Shown here: piece after piece, positions 1-7,935 of the stretch | How the letters are laid out: each line of letters begins with the position of its first letter | Position numbering within the stretch: the first letter of the stretch is position 1 | Source: Burkholderia sp. WSM2232 | GTDB lineage: Bacteria; Pseudomonadota; Gammaproteobacteria; Burkholderiales; Burkholderiaceae | Assembly (NCBI RefSeq): GCF_000472545.1 | Contig: NZ_AWZV01000003.1 | Location: 316,608 to 380,607, forward strand | Direction of reading: 5' to 3' | Length of the DNA stretch: 64,000 nucleotides | Translations under genes and position numbers: made by a program | Notes under the pieces: model-generated | The model's input: the letters and a program-made list of their open reading frames with translations, nothing else | Database searches by the model: none | Told to the model about the DNA's origin: nothing

Positions 1-557
1 AAACGCTTTCCTTCGAAGGGGCCCGTGAACAACAGCACACCGAGCACGGCGGTGTCGACCGCGTCGGTAATCAGGTGAGTGGTATGCAGACCGAGCAGCA
101 GCCACACCACCGAGCCATACGCATTGGTGTACCAGCTCACATTGAGCGCGGCAAATTCAAAGCCGCGCAGCACGAGAAACGCCACCGCGAACAGCAGGCA
201 GATGACCAGCCAGAACCGCGCGCGGGCGCGTTGCTGGCGGTCCGCGGCCTGTTTCGCCAACTGGTTCGGCCACATGCTGACGAGCAGAATCACCGTGTTC
301 GCGGTGCCCCAGAGCAGGTCCGGCGGCGCCGCATTGAGCGGCCAACGCGCAGTGAGGCTGCGCAGGTAGAAGTACATCATCGCGGCGATGGCGAACACGG
401 TGCCTTCTATCAGCATCAGGCACATCGTGCCCCACCACATCAGACTGCGATGCCCGAAGCCGAAGCTCGGCAAGTGCCGGACGTCGAGCATCAACGCGGG
501 CGCCGCGCCCTCTTTGCGCACAGCCGCATCGACCGGGACCTTGCGCAGTTCGGTCAT
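1..557 (-). CDS. Cytochrome c oxidase subunit III (3' end beyond the left edge)
   Basis: Heme-copper oxidase subunit III family membrane protein, about 185 residues visible and cut by the window edge. It opens MTELRKVPVDAAV and shows a typical helix-I run (SLMWWGTMCLMLIEGTVFAI) with the conserved membrane glutamate, then LGLHTTHLITD in a later helix, which is the usual subunit III His-containing segment. The ATG overlaps the stop of the upstream subunit I gene in an ATGA junction, so the two are translationally coupled. Subunit III stabilises the catalytic core and is not itself redox active. Order coxB-ctaD-subunit III supports one terminal oxidase operon. The family call is secure; the missing end cannot be judged. 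Confidence 0.88.
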   Translation of the reverse strand, partial: MTELRKVPVDAAVRKEGAAPALMLDVRHLPSFGFGHRSLMWWGTMCLMLIEGTVFAIAAMMYFYLRSLTARWPLNAAPPDLLWGTANTVILLVSMWPNQLAKQAADRQQRARARFWLVICLLFAVAFLVLRGFEFAALNVSWYTNAYGSVVWLLLGLHTTHLITDAVDTAVLGVLLFTGPFEGKR

Positions 558-2503
558 GGCCGTTGCTCCAGTTGCAGCGCGCGCTTGTTCTGCCCGCGAT
601 TGGGCCAGAACCAGCCGATCATCGCGACGATGACGGGCACCGAACCCCACACCACGGCCCAAGGCGAAAAGATCGAGCCGATGAACAGCACGGTGGTTGC
701 CACCGCGCTGATAAACGGCCAGATCGACGGCGATGGAAACAGCAGCCGTAAATCCGGCCGCGCATCGAGCACGGTAGTGGAAAGCACTTCGCGCGATTCG
801 GCGGCGAGTCCGCTGACATGCGCCGGCTCGGCGCCAGGTTCCCACAGCGGGTCGCGTCCGTGAACCACGGGCAGCGCGTCGAAATTATGCGGCGGCGGCG
901 GGCTCGCGGTGCTCCATTCGAGCGTACCGGCGCCCCACGGGTCCGGGCCCGCGAGCGCGCCATGCCGGTGGCTGTGCAGCGCATTGACGATAAAAACCAG
1001 CACGCTCGCGCCGATAGTCACTGCGCCTATCGTGGCGGTCAGGTTCAGACTGTCCCAGCCCATTCCGTGAGGATAGGTCCACACGCGGCGCGGCATGCCG
1101 TGCAGACCGAGAATATGCATCGGGAAAAAAGTCACATTGAAGCCGATGAAGAACAGCCAGAATTGCAGCCGCCCAAGCGTCTCGTTCATCAGGCGGCCAG
1201 TGGCTTTCGGATACCAGTAATAGAAGGCGCCGAAAAGCGGAAACACGGCGCCACCGAGCAGCACGTAATGCAGATGCGCGACGACGAAGTAGGTGTCGTG
1301 CACTTGCAGATCGAGCGAGACCGAACCAAGCATGACGCCGGTCATTCCGCCCAGCACCAGAATGAAGAAGAAGCCGAGCGCGAACCACAACGGCGTCTTC
1401 AGATTAAGGCGGCCCGTCCATAGCGTGGCGATCCAGCAGAAAATCTGCACGCCGGACGGTATCGCGATCATCAGACTGGCGGCGGTAAAAAAGCTCTTGC
1501 CGAGCGCGGGAATGCTGGTCGCGAACATGTGATGCACCCACAGGCCGAATGCAAGAAACGCCGTGGCAATCAGCGCGAGCACCATTGCCGGATAGCCGAA
1601 AACCGGGCGACGCGCAAAGGTTGGAATGATCGACGAAAGAAAGCCGAGCGGCGGAATGAAGATCAGATAGACCTCGGGATGGCCGAAGAACCAGAAAAGG
1701 TGTTGCCACAACAGCACGTCGCCACCGCGGGCCGCGTTGTAGAAATGCGTGCCGACCAGCCGGTCGAGAATCAGCGCCGTACTGCTGAGCATGACCGCCG
1801 GCATCGCGAAAAGCACCATGAACTGCGTAATGAGCGTGGCCCACACGAAAAGCGGCATGCGGTTGAGCGACATGCCGGGCGCTCGCATCTTGAAGATCGT
1901 GGTAATGAGTACGATCGCTTCGAGCAGGCCGGACAGTTCGGTAAAAGTAATCATCTGCGCCCAGATGTCGACGCCTTTGCCCGTCGAATAATCCGGCCCG
2001 GCGAGCGGCACATAGCTGAACCAGCCGGCGTCCGGGCCGGCGCCGAGTATGAACGCGACGTACAGCGTCGCTCCGCCGAACAGGAAAACCCAGTACGCGT
2101 ATGCGTTCATTCGCGGAAAGGCGACGCTGCGCGCGCCGATCATCAGCGGCACGAGCCACCCGGCGACGGCCTGCATGACCGGCACCGCGAACAGAAACAT
2201 CATCGTGGTGCCGTGAATCGTGAAGAGCTGGTTGTACAGTTCGGGGCTGACAAGGCGATTGCCGGGCCGCGCGAGTTGCAAACGCATGACAAGCGCGAGC
2301 AGGCCGGCCAGCAGAAAGAATACGAATGTGGTGATTACGAAGCGCCGCGCCACCGTCTTGTGATTGATGGCCGAGAGCCGGCCGAGCCATCCGGGCGGAT
2401 CGCTCCAGGTGCGCGCGAGTGCCAGTGCGATGTGCGCTCCTGCGGCGGGGCCGTCCACCAGATGCTCGACAGGCCGCGTGGCGGCGGAATGAGGTTCGCT
2501 CAT
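554..2503 (-). CDS. ctaD: Cytochrome c oxidase subunit I with atypical proton channels
   Basis: Catalytic subunit of a caa3-type oxidase, 649 residues and about 12 core membrane helices plus a C-terminal extension with a further hydrophobic segment. All metal ligands are visible: His97 (low-spin heme), His275, His324 and His325 (CuB), His410 and His412 (hemes), and the Tyr279 of the His-Tyr crosslink inside GHPEVY, where Glu277 is also kept. Two residues normally essential for proton uptake are changed: the D-channel segment reads IGARSVAFPR (Ser126 instead of Asp) and the K-channel segment reads IPSGVQIF (Gln353 instead of Lys). The start at MSEPHSAA is chosen because its ATGA overlaps the coxB stop; a longer in-frame ORF upstream is just antisense coxB. 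Likely a divergent A-family cytochrome c oxidase, similar in layout to coxMNOP-type operons. Confidence 0.93.
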   Translation of the reverse strand: MSEPHSAATRPVEHLVDGPAAGAHIALALARTWSDPPGWLGRLSAINHKTVARRFVITTFVFFLLAGLLALVMRLQLARPGNRLVSPELYNQLFTIHGTTMMFLFAVPVMQAVAGWLVPLMIGARSVAFPRMNAYAYWVFLFGGATLYVAFILGAGPDAGWFSYVPLAGPDYSTGKGVDIWAQMITFTELSGLLEAIVLITTIFKMRAPGMSLNRMPLFVWATLITQFMVLFAMPAVMLSSTALILDRLVGTHFYNAARGGDVLLWQHLFWFFGHPEVYLIFIPPLGFLSSIIPTFARRPVFGYPAMVLALIATAFLAFGLWVHHMFATSIPALGKSFFTAASLMIAIPSGVQIFCWIATLWTGRLNLKTPLWFALGFFFILVLGGMTGVMLGSVSLDLQVHDTYFVVAHLHYVLLGGAVFPLFGAFYYWYPKATGRLMNETLGRLQFWLFFIGFNVTFFPMHILGLHGMPRRVWTYPHGMGWDSLNLTATIGAVTIGASVLVFIVNALHSHRHGALAGPDPWGAGTLEWSTASPPPPHNFDALPVVHGRDPLWEPGAEPAHVSGLAAESREVLSTTVLDARPDLRLLFPSPSIWPFISAVATTVLFIGSIFSPWAVVWGSVPVIVAMIGWFWPNRGQNKRALQLEQRP

Positions 2504-3582
2504 TGAAGGGTTCCGATCCATGCGACAAGGGCATTCAGGTCCTGCGCCGACAACTGGCTCGGCGGCATCGTGGTGCCGGGCTTCATGCTGCCGGGCGCCT
2601 TGATCCACGATTCCAGATTGGCGGGCGTGTTCGCGAACGTGCCGGCGCCGAGCATCGGGCGGCTCATCACGTGCGTGAGGTCGGGCCCGAGCACGCCCTG
2701 AGCCGAGGTGCCGCGCACCGTGTGACAGCCGGCGCAGTTGCCGGTCGTAAAGAGGTGCTCGCCTCGTGCCTGCAGCGCGTTGGCCGGCTGCGGCGCGGGC
2801 GAGCGCTGACGCGCGAGCCAGGCGTCGTATTGGGCGGGAGGCTCGGCAACCACCGTGAAGGCCATCAACGCATGCTCGAGGCCGCAGAATTCGGCGCACT
2901 GGCCGCGATAGGTGCCGGCGCGGTCAGCCCGGAATTCGATGGTCGACTCGCGACCGGGGATCATGTCCTTCTTGCCGTGCAGATTCGGCACCCAGAACGT
3001 GTGGATGACGTCATCGGCTTTCAACGAGATGACAACGGGCCGTCCCACCGGAATGTGCAGCTCGTTTGCCACCGCGAAGCCGCTGCCGGGCGTATCGTCC
3101 GCGTAACGTGCTTCCCACCACCACTGGTGCCCGGTCATCTCCAACTGGACAGCGTTGGCGACGGGCAGGCGGGACAACGCGCGATCGGTCGCGATGTCGG
3201 CGACGAGCAGACCGAACAGCAGCAGGACCGACACGATCGTCGCCCCGCCCACCACACGGCGCACGCGTTTCTCAGGACGCTCCAGCGAGCCGAGGTCGGC
3301 ACGCGCATCGCGGCTCGCGCGCGGCGTACGCGTCATCGCAACGAGCAGCGCGATCAGCACGGCCGCGAACACCAGAGAGCAGACCGTGAGCGTCAGCGTC
3401 CACAGCGAGAAAATGTGCGAGGCCTGCACGCCGGCGGGACTGAGCGCATCCTGGGCGGGGGCGGCGCGTGCCGTCGAAGCGAGGCCGCTGCAACAGGCGG
3501 CAGCCCACAGCGGCCGCGCGCCGGGCTGTCGCGTTCCGGCAGTGTCGGTGCGCCGGCGTTGAGGTGCGTGGCCTGTGTGCAT
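2500..3582 (-). CDS. coxB: Cytochrome c oxidase subunit II fused to cytochrome c
   Basis: Electron-entry subunit of a caa3-type oxidase. Domain order: signal-like segment ending near STARA, two membrane helices, a periplasmic cupredoxin domain with a complete CuA site (IHTFWVP histidine, then GQCAEFCGLEHALM giving the two Cys, Glu, His and Met), the aromatic patch GHQWWWE for electron entry, and a C-terminal class I cytochrome c with CAGCH and a later Met in TTMPPSQ. The heme domain means it accepts electrons from, or replaces, soluble cytochrome c. I start it at MHTGHAPQ because this leaves a short basic signal; an in-frame ATG at 3687 would add 35 non-signal-like residues. It overlaps ctaD by ATGA and heads the operon. 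Confidence 0.92.
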   Translation of the reverse strand: MHTGHAPQRRRTDTAGTRQPGARPLWAAACCSGLASTARAAPAQDALSPAGVQASHIFSLWTLTLTVCSLVFAAVLIALLVAMTRTPRASRDARADLGSLERPEKRVRRVVGGATIVSVLLLFGLLVADIATDRALSRLPVANAVQLEMTGHQWWWEARYADDTPGSGFAVANELHIPVGRPVVISLKADDVIHTFWVPNLHGKKDMIPGRESTIEFRADRAGTYRGQCAEFCGLEHALMAFTVVAEPPAQYDAWLARQRSPAPQPANALQARGEHLFTTGNCAGCHTVRGTSAQGVLGPDLTHVMSRPMLGAGTFANTPANLESWIKAPGSMKPGTTMPPSQLSAQDLNALVAWIGTLQ

Positions 3583-3892
3583 GCTTGCGCGAGGTCGCTC
3601 GAGTGGGGGCGTCTGCGAGAGCCCAGCAATCCTTGTACCTTCTCCGGGCGTCGTTGTGACGCTCGCGCCGCAAACTGGCAGCGACATCCTTGGGCTGGCG
3701 GAAAGAGCGCTTCATATCACTCCCATTCGCTAATAAAATGTCGCGATGCGCATCGAGCTGGCAAGAACCCACGTGTGCAAGGGCTTTACGCGCGAAACAG
3801 CAGGCGGGCATGCAGGAGAAACAAGCGGTGGACGGTGCCCGCGCATCGAATTTGAACTCAGATACTCGGCCGATTCTCCCTGGAGCAGGTTA
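3583..3892. other. Divergent intergenic region between coxB and the sensor kinase
   Basis: About 310 bases separate the two divergent start codons, so promoters for both transcripts must lie here. The stretch also allows N-terminal extensions of both neighbouring reading frames (to 3687 on the minus strand and to 3746 on the plus strand), which I consider less likely than the chosen starts. I see no convincing operator or hairpin. Confidence 0.4.
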
Positions 3893-6274
3893 ATGGCGCA
3901 TGCATACGAGCCGGATGACATCGTTCAGAACTGGGCCAACATATGGGTCCAGTCTCTGCGCGACTACGCGGTAATCGGGTTATCCGAAGACGGCCGCATT
4001 CGCTCGTGGAATCCCGGCGGGGAGGCGATTCACGGCTTTCGCGAGGATGAGATCCTCGGCAAGCCACTGGAGATTCTCTACACCGCCGAAGAGCGTGCCC
4101 AGGGTGTGCCGCAAACGGCGCTCGCCACGGCGCGGCGCGAGGGTCGCTTCGAGAGCGAAGGCTGGCGCCTGCGCAAGGACGGCAAGGTGTTCTGGGCAAG
4201 CGCCGTGATTACCGCGCTGACTTCGCCAGAGGGTGTGCTGCTTGGCTTCGGCGAGATTGTGCGCGATATGACCGACAAGAAGACGGTGCACGACGCAGTG
4301 CTCGAAAGTGAGCGGCGTTTCCGGCTGCTTGTCGATGGCGTGACGGATTACGCGATCTTCATGCTGTCGCCGGAAGGACGGGTGACGAACTGGAATTCGG
4401 GCGCGCGCCGCATCAAGGGTTATGCCGCGAGCGAGATCATCGGCTCGCATTTTTCGCGCTTCTATACGCCGGAAGATGCCGCAAAAGGATTGCCGCAGCG
4501 CGGTCTCACGGCCGCCGCGCGCGACGGGCGCTTTGAGTCGGAAGGATGGCGCGTGCGCAAGGACGGCTCGCGGTTCTGGGCGCATGTGGTGATCGACGCG
4601 ATTCGCGAGGGCGGCACGCTGGTTGGCTTCGCTAAGATCACGCGCGACATCAACGAAAAAATGGAAGCGACGCGGCTGCTGGAGGAGACCCGCGTGGCAC
4701 TCGTGCAGTCGCAGAAAATGGAAGCCATCGGCAAGTTGACCGGTGGCGTCGCGCACGATTTCAACAACGTCATGCAAATTTTGCGCGGCAACCTGGAATT
4801 GCTGGAAAGCCGCCATAAGCGCGACGGCTGGACGCGCGAGCGTCTCGACAAGGCAATCGACGCGGTGGAGCGCGGCGCGAAGCTCGCGTCGCAACTACTC
4901 GCGTTCGGGCGACAGCAGCCGTTGCGGCCGGTCGTCATCAATCTGGCCTCCGCGATTCGCGGCATGGACGACCTTCTGCGCCGGGCGCTTGGCGAAACCG
5001 TTCAGATCGAGACCGTGGTGGCGGGAGGACTGTGGAATACGTTCGTCGACGTTCATCAGATGGAAAACGTGATCCTCAATCTCGCGATCAATGCGCGCGA
5101 CGCGATGAACGAAGGCGGCAAGCTGACGATGGAAGTGTCCAACGCAATGCTCGACGACCAGTATGTAGTGGGCTTTCCGGACGTGCCGCCTGGCCAGTAT
5201 GTGATGCTGGCCGTGACGGACACGGGCACGGGCATGCCGCCCGAAGTGGTGCAGCGCGCATTCGATCCGTTTTTCACGACCAAACCGGAGGGCCAGGGCA
5301 CGGGGCTCGGGCTCAGCATGGCCTACGGCTTCGTCAAGCAGAGCGGCGGGCACATCAGGATTTACAGCGAAGTTGGCCACGGCACCACGGTCAAGATCTA
5401 TCTGCCGCGCTCCACCGAAGAGGCGATCGAGACCCCCGCATCGCAGCCCGTCACGCTGCTGGGCGGCACGGAAACGATTCTCGTGGTGGAAGACGACAAG
5501 GACGTGCAATCCACGGTGGTCGACACGCTCTCCGGCCTCGGCTATAGCGTACTGAAGGCAAACGACGCGGAACAGGCGCTCGCGGTCGTGCGCAGCGGCG
5601 TGCATATCGACCTGCTGTTTACGGATGTGGTGATGCCCGGCCCATTGCGCAGCCCGGCCATGGTCGCGCAGGCAGTGCAGTTGTTGCCGCGCCTGAAGGT
5701 GCTGTTTACGTCGGGCTACACGCAAAACGCAATCGTGCACGGCGGGCGGCTCGACCCCGGCGTCGAACTGCTCAGCAAGCCCTACAGCCGCGAACAGCTG
5801 GCGTACAAGATACGGCAGATACTCGGCGTTCCGCCGCTCGCCCGCAGCGGGCCGGTCGCGCAAACGCAGTCCGCTCAGCCCGCGCCGAATGCGCCGAACG
5901 GGCCGAATGGGCCTACTGGCGACGCGAGTCTGCGCCTTCTGCTGGTCGACGACGACGTCGAGACCGCGGAGGCCGTGGGCGAGTTGCTGAAACTGGTGGG
6001 CCACAACCCGACTATCACGGGCTCGCCGCAGGAGGCGTTGCGCCTCCTGGAGGTCGAGCCGTTCGACGTGCTACTCACCGACCTGTCGATGCCGGCCATG
6101 CCGGGCCTGGAGCTGGCCGAACGCGCGACGCAATTGCGGCCTACGTTGCGCGTGATTTTCGCGTCGGGCCACGAAATGCCCGCAGTGAACACGTTGCCGT
6201 TTCGCTGGGGCGCACTTCGCAAGCCGTACAGCATCGACGAACTCGATGCGATGCTGCGCGGCTTCGACAAGTAG
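3893..6274 (+). CDS. Hybrid sensor histidine kinase, PAS-PAS-HisKA-HATPase-REC-REC
   Basis: 793-residue soluble hybrid kinase. Two tandem PAS domains (about 20-135 and 145-265, each with the FESEGWR-RKDG motif typical of this family) precede a HisKA dimer helix with the phosphoacceptor His288 in GGVAHDFNN, an ATPase domain (NLAINARDAM, DTGTGMP, PFFTTKPEGQGTGLGLS), and two receiver domains with phospho-Asp at about 578 (FTDVVMP) and 730 (LTDLSMP). No membrane segment is seen, so it senses a cytoplasmic cue. The start is the ATG after GGAGCAGG; the frame is open further upstream but lacks homology. No DNA-binding regulator lies next to it, so output must pass to a partner elsewhere. It resembles the second hybrid kinase at 13180. 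Confidence 0.93.
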   Translation: MAHAYEPDDIVQNWANIWVQSLRDYAVIGLSEDGRIRSWNPGGEAIHGFREDEILGKPLEILYTAEERAQGVPQTALATARREGRFESEGWRLRKDGKVFWASAVITALTSPEGVLLGFGEIVRDMTDKKTVHDAVLESERRFRLLVDGVTDYAIFMLSPEGRVTNWNSGARRIKGYAASEIIGSHFSRFYTPEDAAKGLPQRGLTAAARDGRFESEGWRVRKDGSRFWAHVVIDAIREGGTLVGFAKITRDINEKMEATRLLEETRVALVQSQKMEAIGKLTGGVAHDFNNVMQILRGNLELLESRHKRDGWTRERLDKAIDAVERGAKLASQLLAFGRQQPLRPVVINLASAIRGMDDLLRRALGETVQIETVVAGGLWNTFVDVHQMENVILNLAINARDAMNEGGKLTMEVSNAMLDDQYVVGFPDVPPGQYVMLAVTDTGTGMPPEVVQRAFDPFFTTKPEGQGTGLGLSMAYGFVKQSGGHIRIYSEVGHGTTVKIYLPRSTEEAIETPASQPVTLLGGTETILVVEDDKDVQSTVVDTLSGLGYSVLKANDAEQALAVVRSGVHIDLLFTDVVMPGPLRSPAMVAQAVQLLPRLKVLFTSGYTQNAIVHGGRLDPGVELLSKPYSREQLAYKIRQILGVPPLARSGPVAQTQSAQPAPNAPNGPNGPTGDASLRLLLVDDDVETAEAVGELLKLVGHNPTITGSPQEALRLLEVEPFDVLLTDLSMPAMPGLELAERATQLRPTLRVIFASGHEMPAVNTLPFRWGALRKPYSIDELDAMLRGFDK

Positions 6275-6287
6275 TACGCGCGGGGCT

Positions 6288-6716
6288 TCAGCTTGTCAGC
6301 GTGTCGAGTTGCGCGGACCGCGCGTCACCGTTGCGCCGGATCGGCGGCAATCCGCCGATCTTTTCGGCCAGCATCCGCTCGTACACGCCGAAGTGCAGAT
6401 CCACTTCTTCCTGCGTGACTACAGTCACGAAGATGCGCACCTGCGCGGGCAGCAGTCCCAGCACGGTGGCAATGGCTGACTCCAGTTGCGGGGCACACAG
6501 CCGGTCTTCGGCGAAGGTCGTGCCCACCGATATGTCGTACGACTGTTCCTCTCGCACTGCAACATCGACGAGGCGCGCGCGGGCGCTCATGTTGTTCTCG
6601 ATGGCAATGCGTATTACGTCGACGGCGGTGCGCATGCTCTCGGTTGGGAACCCTCCAGGGGAGCGCAGACACACGCGATGCCGCCCGAGCGTGAGCCAGT
6701 CTGAATCGAATTCCAT
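6288..6716 (-). CDS. Conserved hypothetical protein
   Basis: 142 residues, no signal peptide, membrane helix or motif that I recognise. The protein begins MEFDSDWLTLGRHRV and alternates acidic and hydrophobic segments like a small globular alpha/beta fold. The minus-strand frame is preferred over the overlapping plus-strand frame because it starts and stops cleanly in the space between two convincing genes and lacks the Arg/Ser-rich composition of GC shadow frames. It is convergent with the upstream sensor kinase and divergent from the hsp20 genes. Function unknown. Confidence 0.6.
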   Translation of the reverse strand: MEFDSDWLTLGRHRVCLRSPGGFPTESMRTAVDVIRIAIENNMSARARLVDVAVREEQSYDISVGTTFAEDRLCAPQLESAIATVLGLLPAQVRIFVTVVTQEEVDLHFGVYERMLAEKIGGLPPIRRNGDARSAQLDTLTS

Positions 6717-6798
6717 GCCTTTTCTCCGACACTTTGATCTCGCACGACTATGTGGTTTCGCTACTGTTTTTCAAGGCCGAAAATTTGCACGAAGGGGT

Positions 6799-6827
6799 CT
6801 TGAAATCGTCGTGCGCGGATTTATTTT
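6799..6827 (+). promoter_or_regulatory. Probable heat-responsive promoter of the hsp20 pair
   Basis: CTTGAAA at 6799-6805 is a perfect match to the sigma-32 -35 core and also contains TTGAAA of sigma-70. TATTTT lies 16 bases further on (6822-6827), a fair sigma-70 -10. The sigma-32 -10 (CCCCAT) is not well matched, so dual or sigma-70 use is possible. It would give a leader of roughly 145 bases before hsp20. Confidence 0.45.
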
Positions 6828-6940
6828 AGATTCCGCTCAGTGAGTTTCGATCAGGCAGACACGCCTTTTCAGGCGGCGCTGCGTGTTCGATTGTCTGTCA
6901 GAGGGTGCGGGCAGGTGGAGTGGAGCGCGTAGTCCGTTCG

Positions 6941-6968
6941 CCTGCTCGCCCCGGCACTACCGAGGAGG
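6941..6968 (+). promoter_or_regulatory. ROSE-like hairpin sequestering the hsp20 ribosome binding site
   Basis: CCTGCTCG (6941-6948) pairs with CGAGGAGG (6961-6968) across a 12-base loop, with seven pairs and one internal G-G mismatch. The right arm is the Shine-Dalgarno sequence of the hsp20 gene, 8 bases before its ATG. Known ROSE-type RNA thermometers of small heat-shock genes hide the SD by a TGCT-containing strand with a G-G mismatch in just this way. Pairing was done by eye. Confidence 0.5.
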
Positions 6969-6976
6969 AAACGATC

Positions 6977-7417
6977 ATGAGTGACCTTTACTTCGCGACC
7001 GACCTGTTCAGCCAGTTTGATCGTCTGCAGCAGCAGATGTCCGCGCTGTTCGGCGGTTTTCCTTCGAGCATCCGTTCGAGCCGCCTGTCGGCATTTCCGC
7101 AAATCAACATCGGCACCACGGACGACTCCATCGAGATCGTCGCGTTCGCGCCGGGCATCGATCCCTCGCAACTCGAGGTGTCGATCGACAAAGGTTTGCT
7201 GACTATTGCCGGCGAGCGCAAACGGGTCGCGCCCGAGGCCGACGAGTCCACGCGTCAGTACGCTCAGGAGCGGTTCACCGGCTCGTTCCGCCGCGTGATC
7301 GAACTGCCGCAGCAAGCCGACCCGGACAAGGTCGAGGCGCGCTACACGAACGGCTGCCTTTCGATTAGCGTGGGCAAGCGCGAATCGTCCAAACCTCGCG
7401 CAATCACCATCCAATGA
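6977..7417 (+). CDS. Hsp20/alpha-crystallin small heat-shock protein
   Basis: 146-residue ATP-independent holdase that binds unfolding proteins in the cytoplasm. The alpha-crystallin domain spans roughly residues 35-135 with IEIVAFAPGIDPSQLEVSI, then the conserved LTIAGERK strand, the RFTGSFRRVIELP segment and the A-YTNGCLSISVGK strand; the C-terminal tail ends AITIQ, an I-x-I-like anchor. The Met start at MSDLYFATDL follows GAGGAGGAAACGATC; an in-frame extension upstream is part of the leader. Translation is probably temperature-gated by the hairpin over this SD. Its stop overlaps a spare ATG of the next reading frame, and the second Hsp20 gene follows in the same transcript. Confidence 0.95.
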   Translation: MSDLYFATDLFSQFDRLQQQMSALFGGFPSSIRSSRLSAFPQINIGTTDDSIEIVAFAPGIDPSQLEVSIDKGLLTIAGERKRVAPEADESTRQYAQERFTGSFRRVIELPQQADPDKVEARYTNGCLSISVGKRESSKPRAITIQ

Positions 7418-7440
7418 TCTCACTGATGATGGAGCGAATC

Positions 7441-7848
7441 ATGAACGATACGACCGAAGTGGTGCAAAAGGAGCAGCAACCCGTGGCGCGTACCGAACGC
7501 GAACAGGCCGAACCGCGCACGACGCTCACGCCGCCCGTCGACGTGATCGAGAATGCGCACGGCGTCACCTTGTGGGCGGACTTGCCGGGTGTGTCGAAAG
7601 AGAAGCTGGAAGTGCGGGTGCACGACGGCAACCTGCACATAGAAGCCGAAGCGAGCGTGCCGACGCGCGCCGGCTTGCGTCTGCAGCACGCGGAAATCCG
7701 CGCACCGCATTTCTCGCGGTCATTTACGCTGGGTGCGGAATTCGACACGTCGAAAATAGAAGCGAACCTGCAGGACGGCGTGTTGAAGCTCGTTATTCCG
7801 CGACGCGAAGAAGCGCGCCCGCGCCGTATTGAAGTGAACGTCGGCTAA
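7441..7848 (+). CDS. Second Hsp20/alpha-crystallin small heat-shock protein
   Basis: 135-residue small heat-shock protein, clearly a different paralogue from its upstream neighbour. After a charged N-terminal arm (about 40 residues) comes the alpha-crystallin domain: VIENAHGVTLWADLPGVSKE, the LHIEAEA strand, the FSRSFTLGAEFD segment and LQDGVLKLVIPRRE near the end, finishing RRIEVNVG. The ATG at 7441 is chosen for GGAG nine bases upstream; an in-frame ATG at 7414 overlaps the previous stop and is possible. Tandem small Hsps of two types commonly form hetero-oligomers. A strong hairpin terminator follows within 45 bases, closing a two-gene heat-shock operon. Confidence 0.94.
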   Translation: MNDTTEVVQKEQQPVARTEREQAEPRTTLTPPVDVIENAHGVTLWADLPGVSKEKLEVRVHDGNLHIEAEASVPTRAGLRLQHAEIRAPHFSRSFTLGAEFDTSKIEANLQDGVLKLVIPRREEARPRRIEVNVG

Positions 7849-7889
7849 TGGCGGCCGGGCTGAATGTGCCCGTCCTGCTCATTGTGCGG

Positions 7890-7924
7890 ATGCCACGGCC
7901 CGGCGCTGGGGCCGTGGCATTTGT
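7890..7924 (+). terminator. Rho-independent terminator of the hsp20 operon
   Basis: Perfect 12-bp inverted repeat ATGCCACGGCCC (7890-7901) and GGGCCGTGGCAT (7909-7920) with a 7-base loop, followed by TTTGT. Located just after the second hsp20 stop and before the convergent glycosyltransferase end, so it may serve both directions. Confidence 0.75.
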
Positions 7925-7935
7925 CGCGCGGGCAC

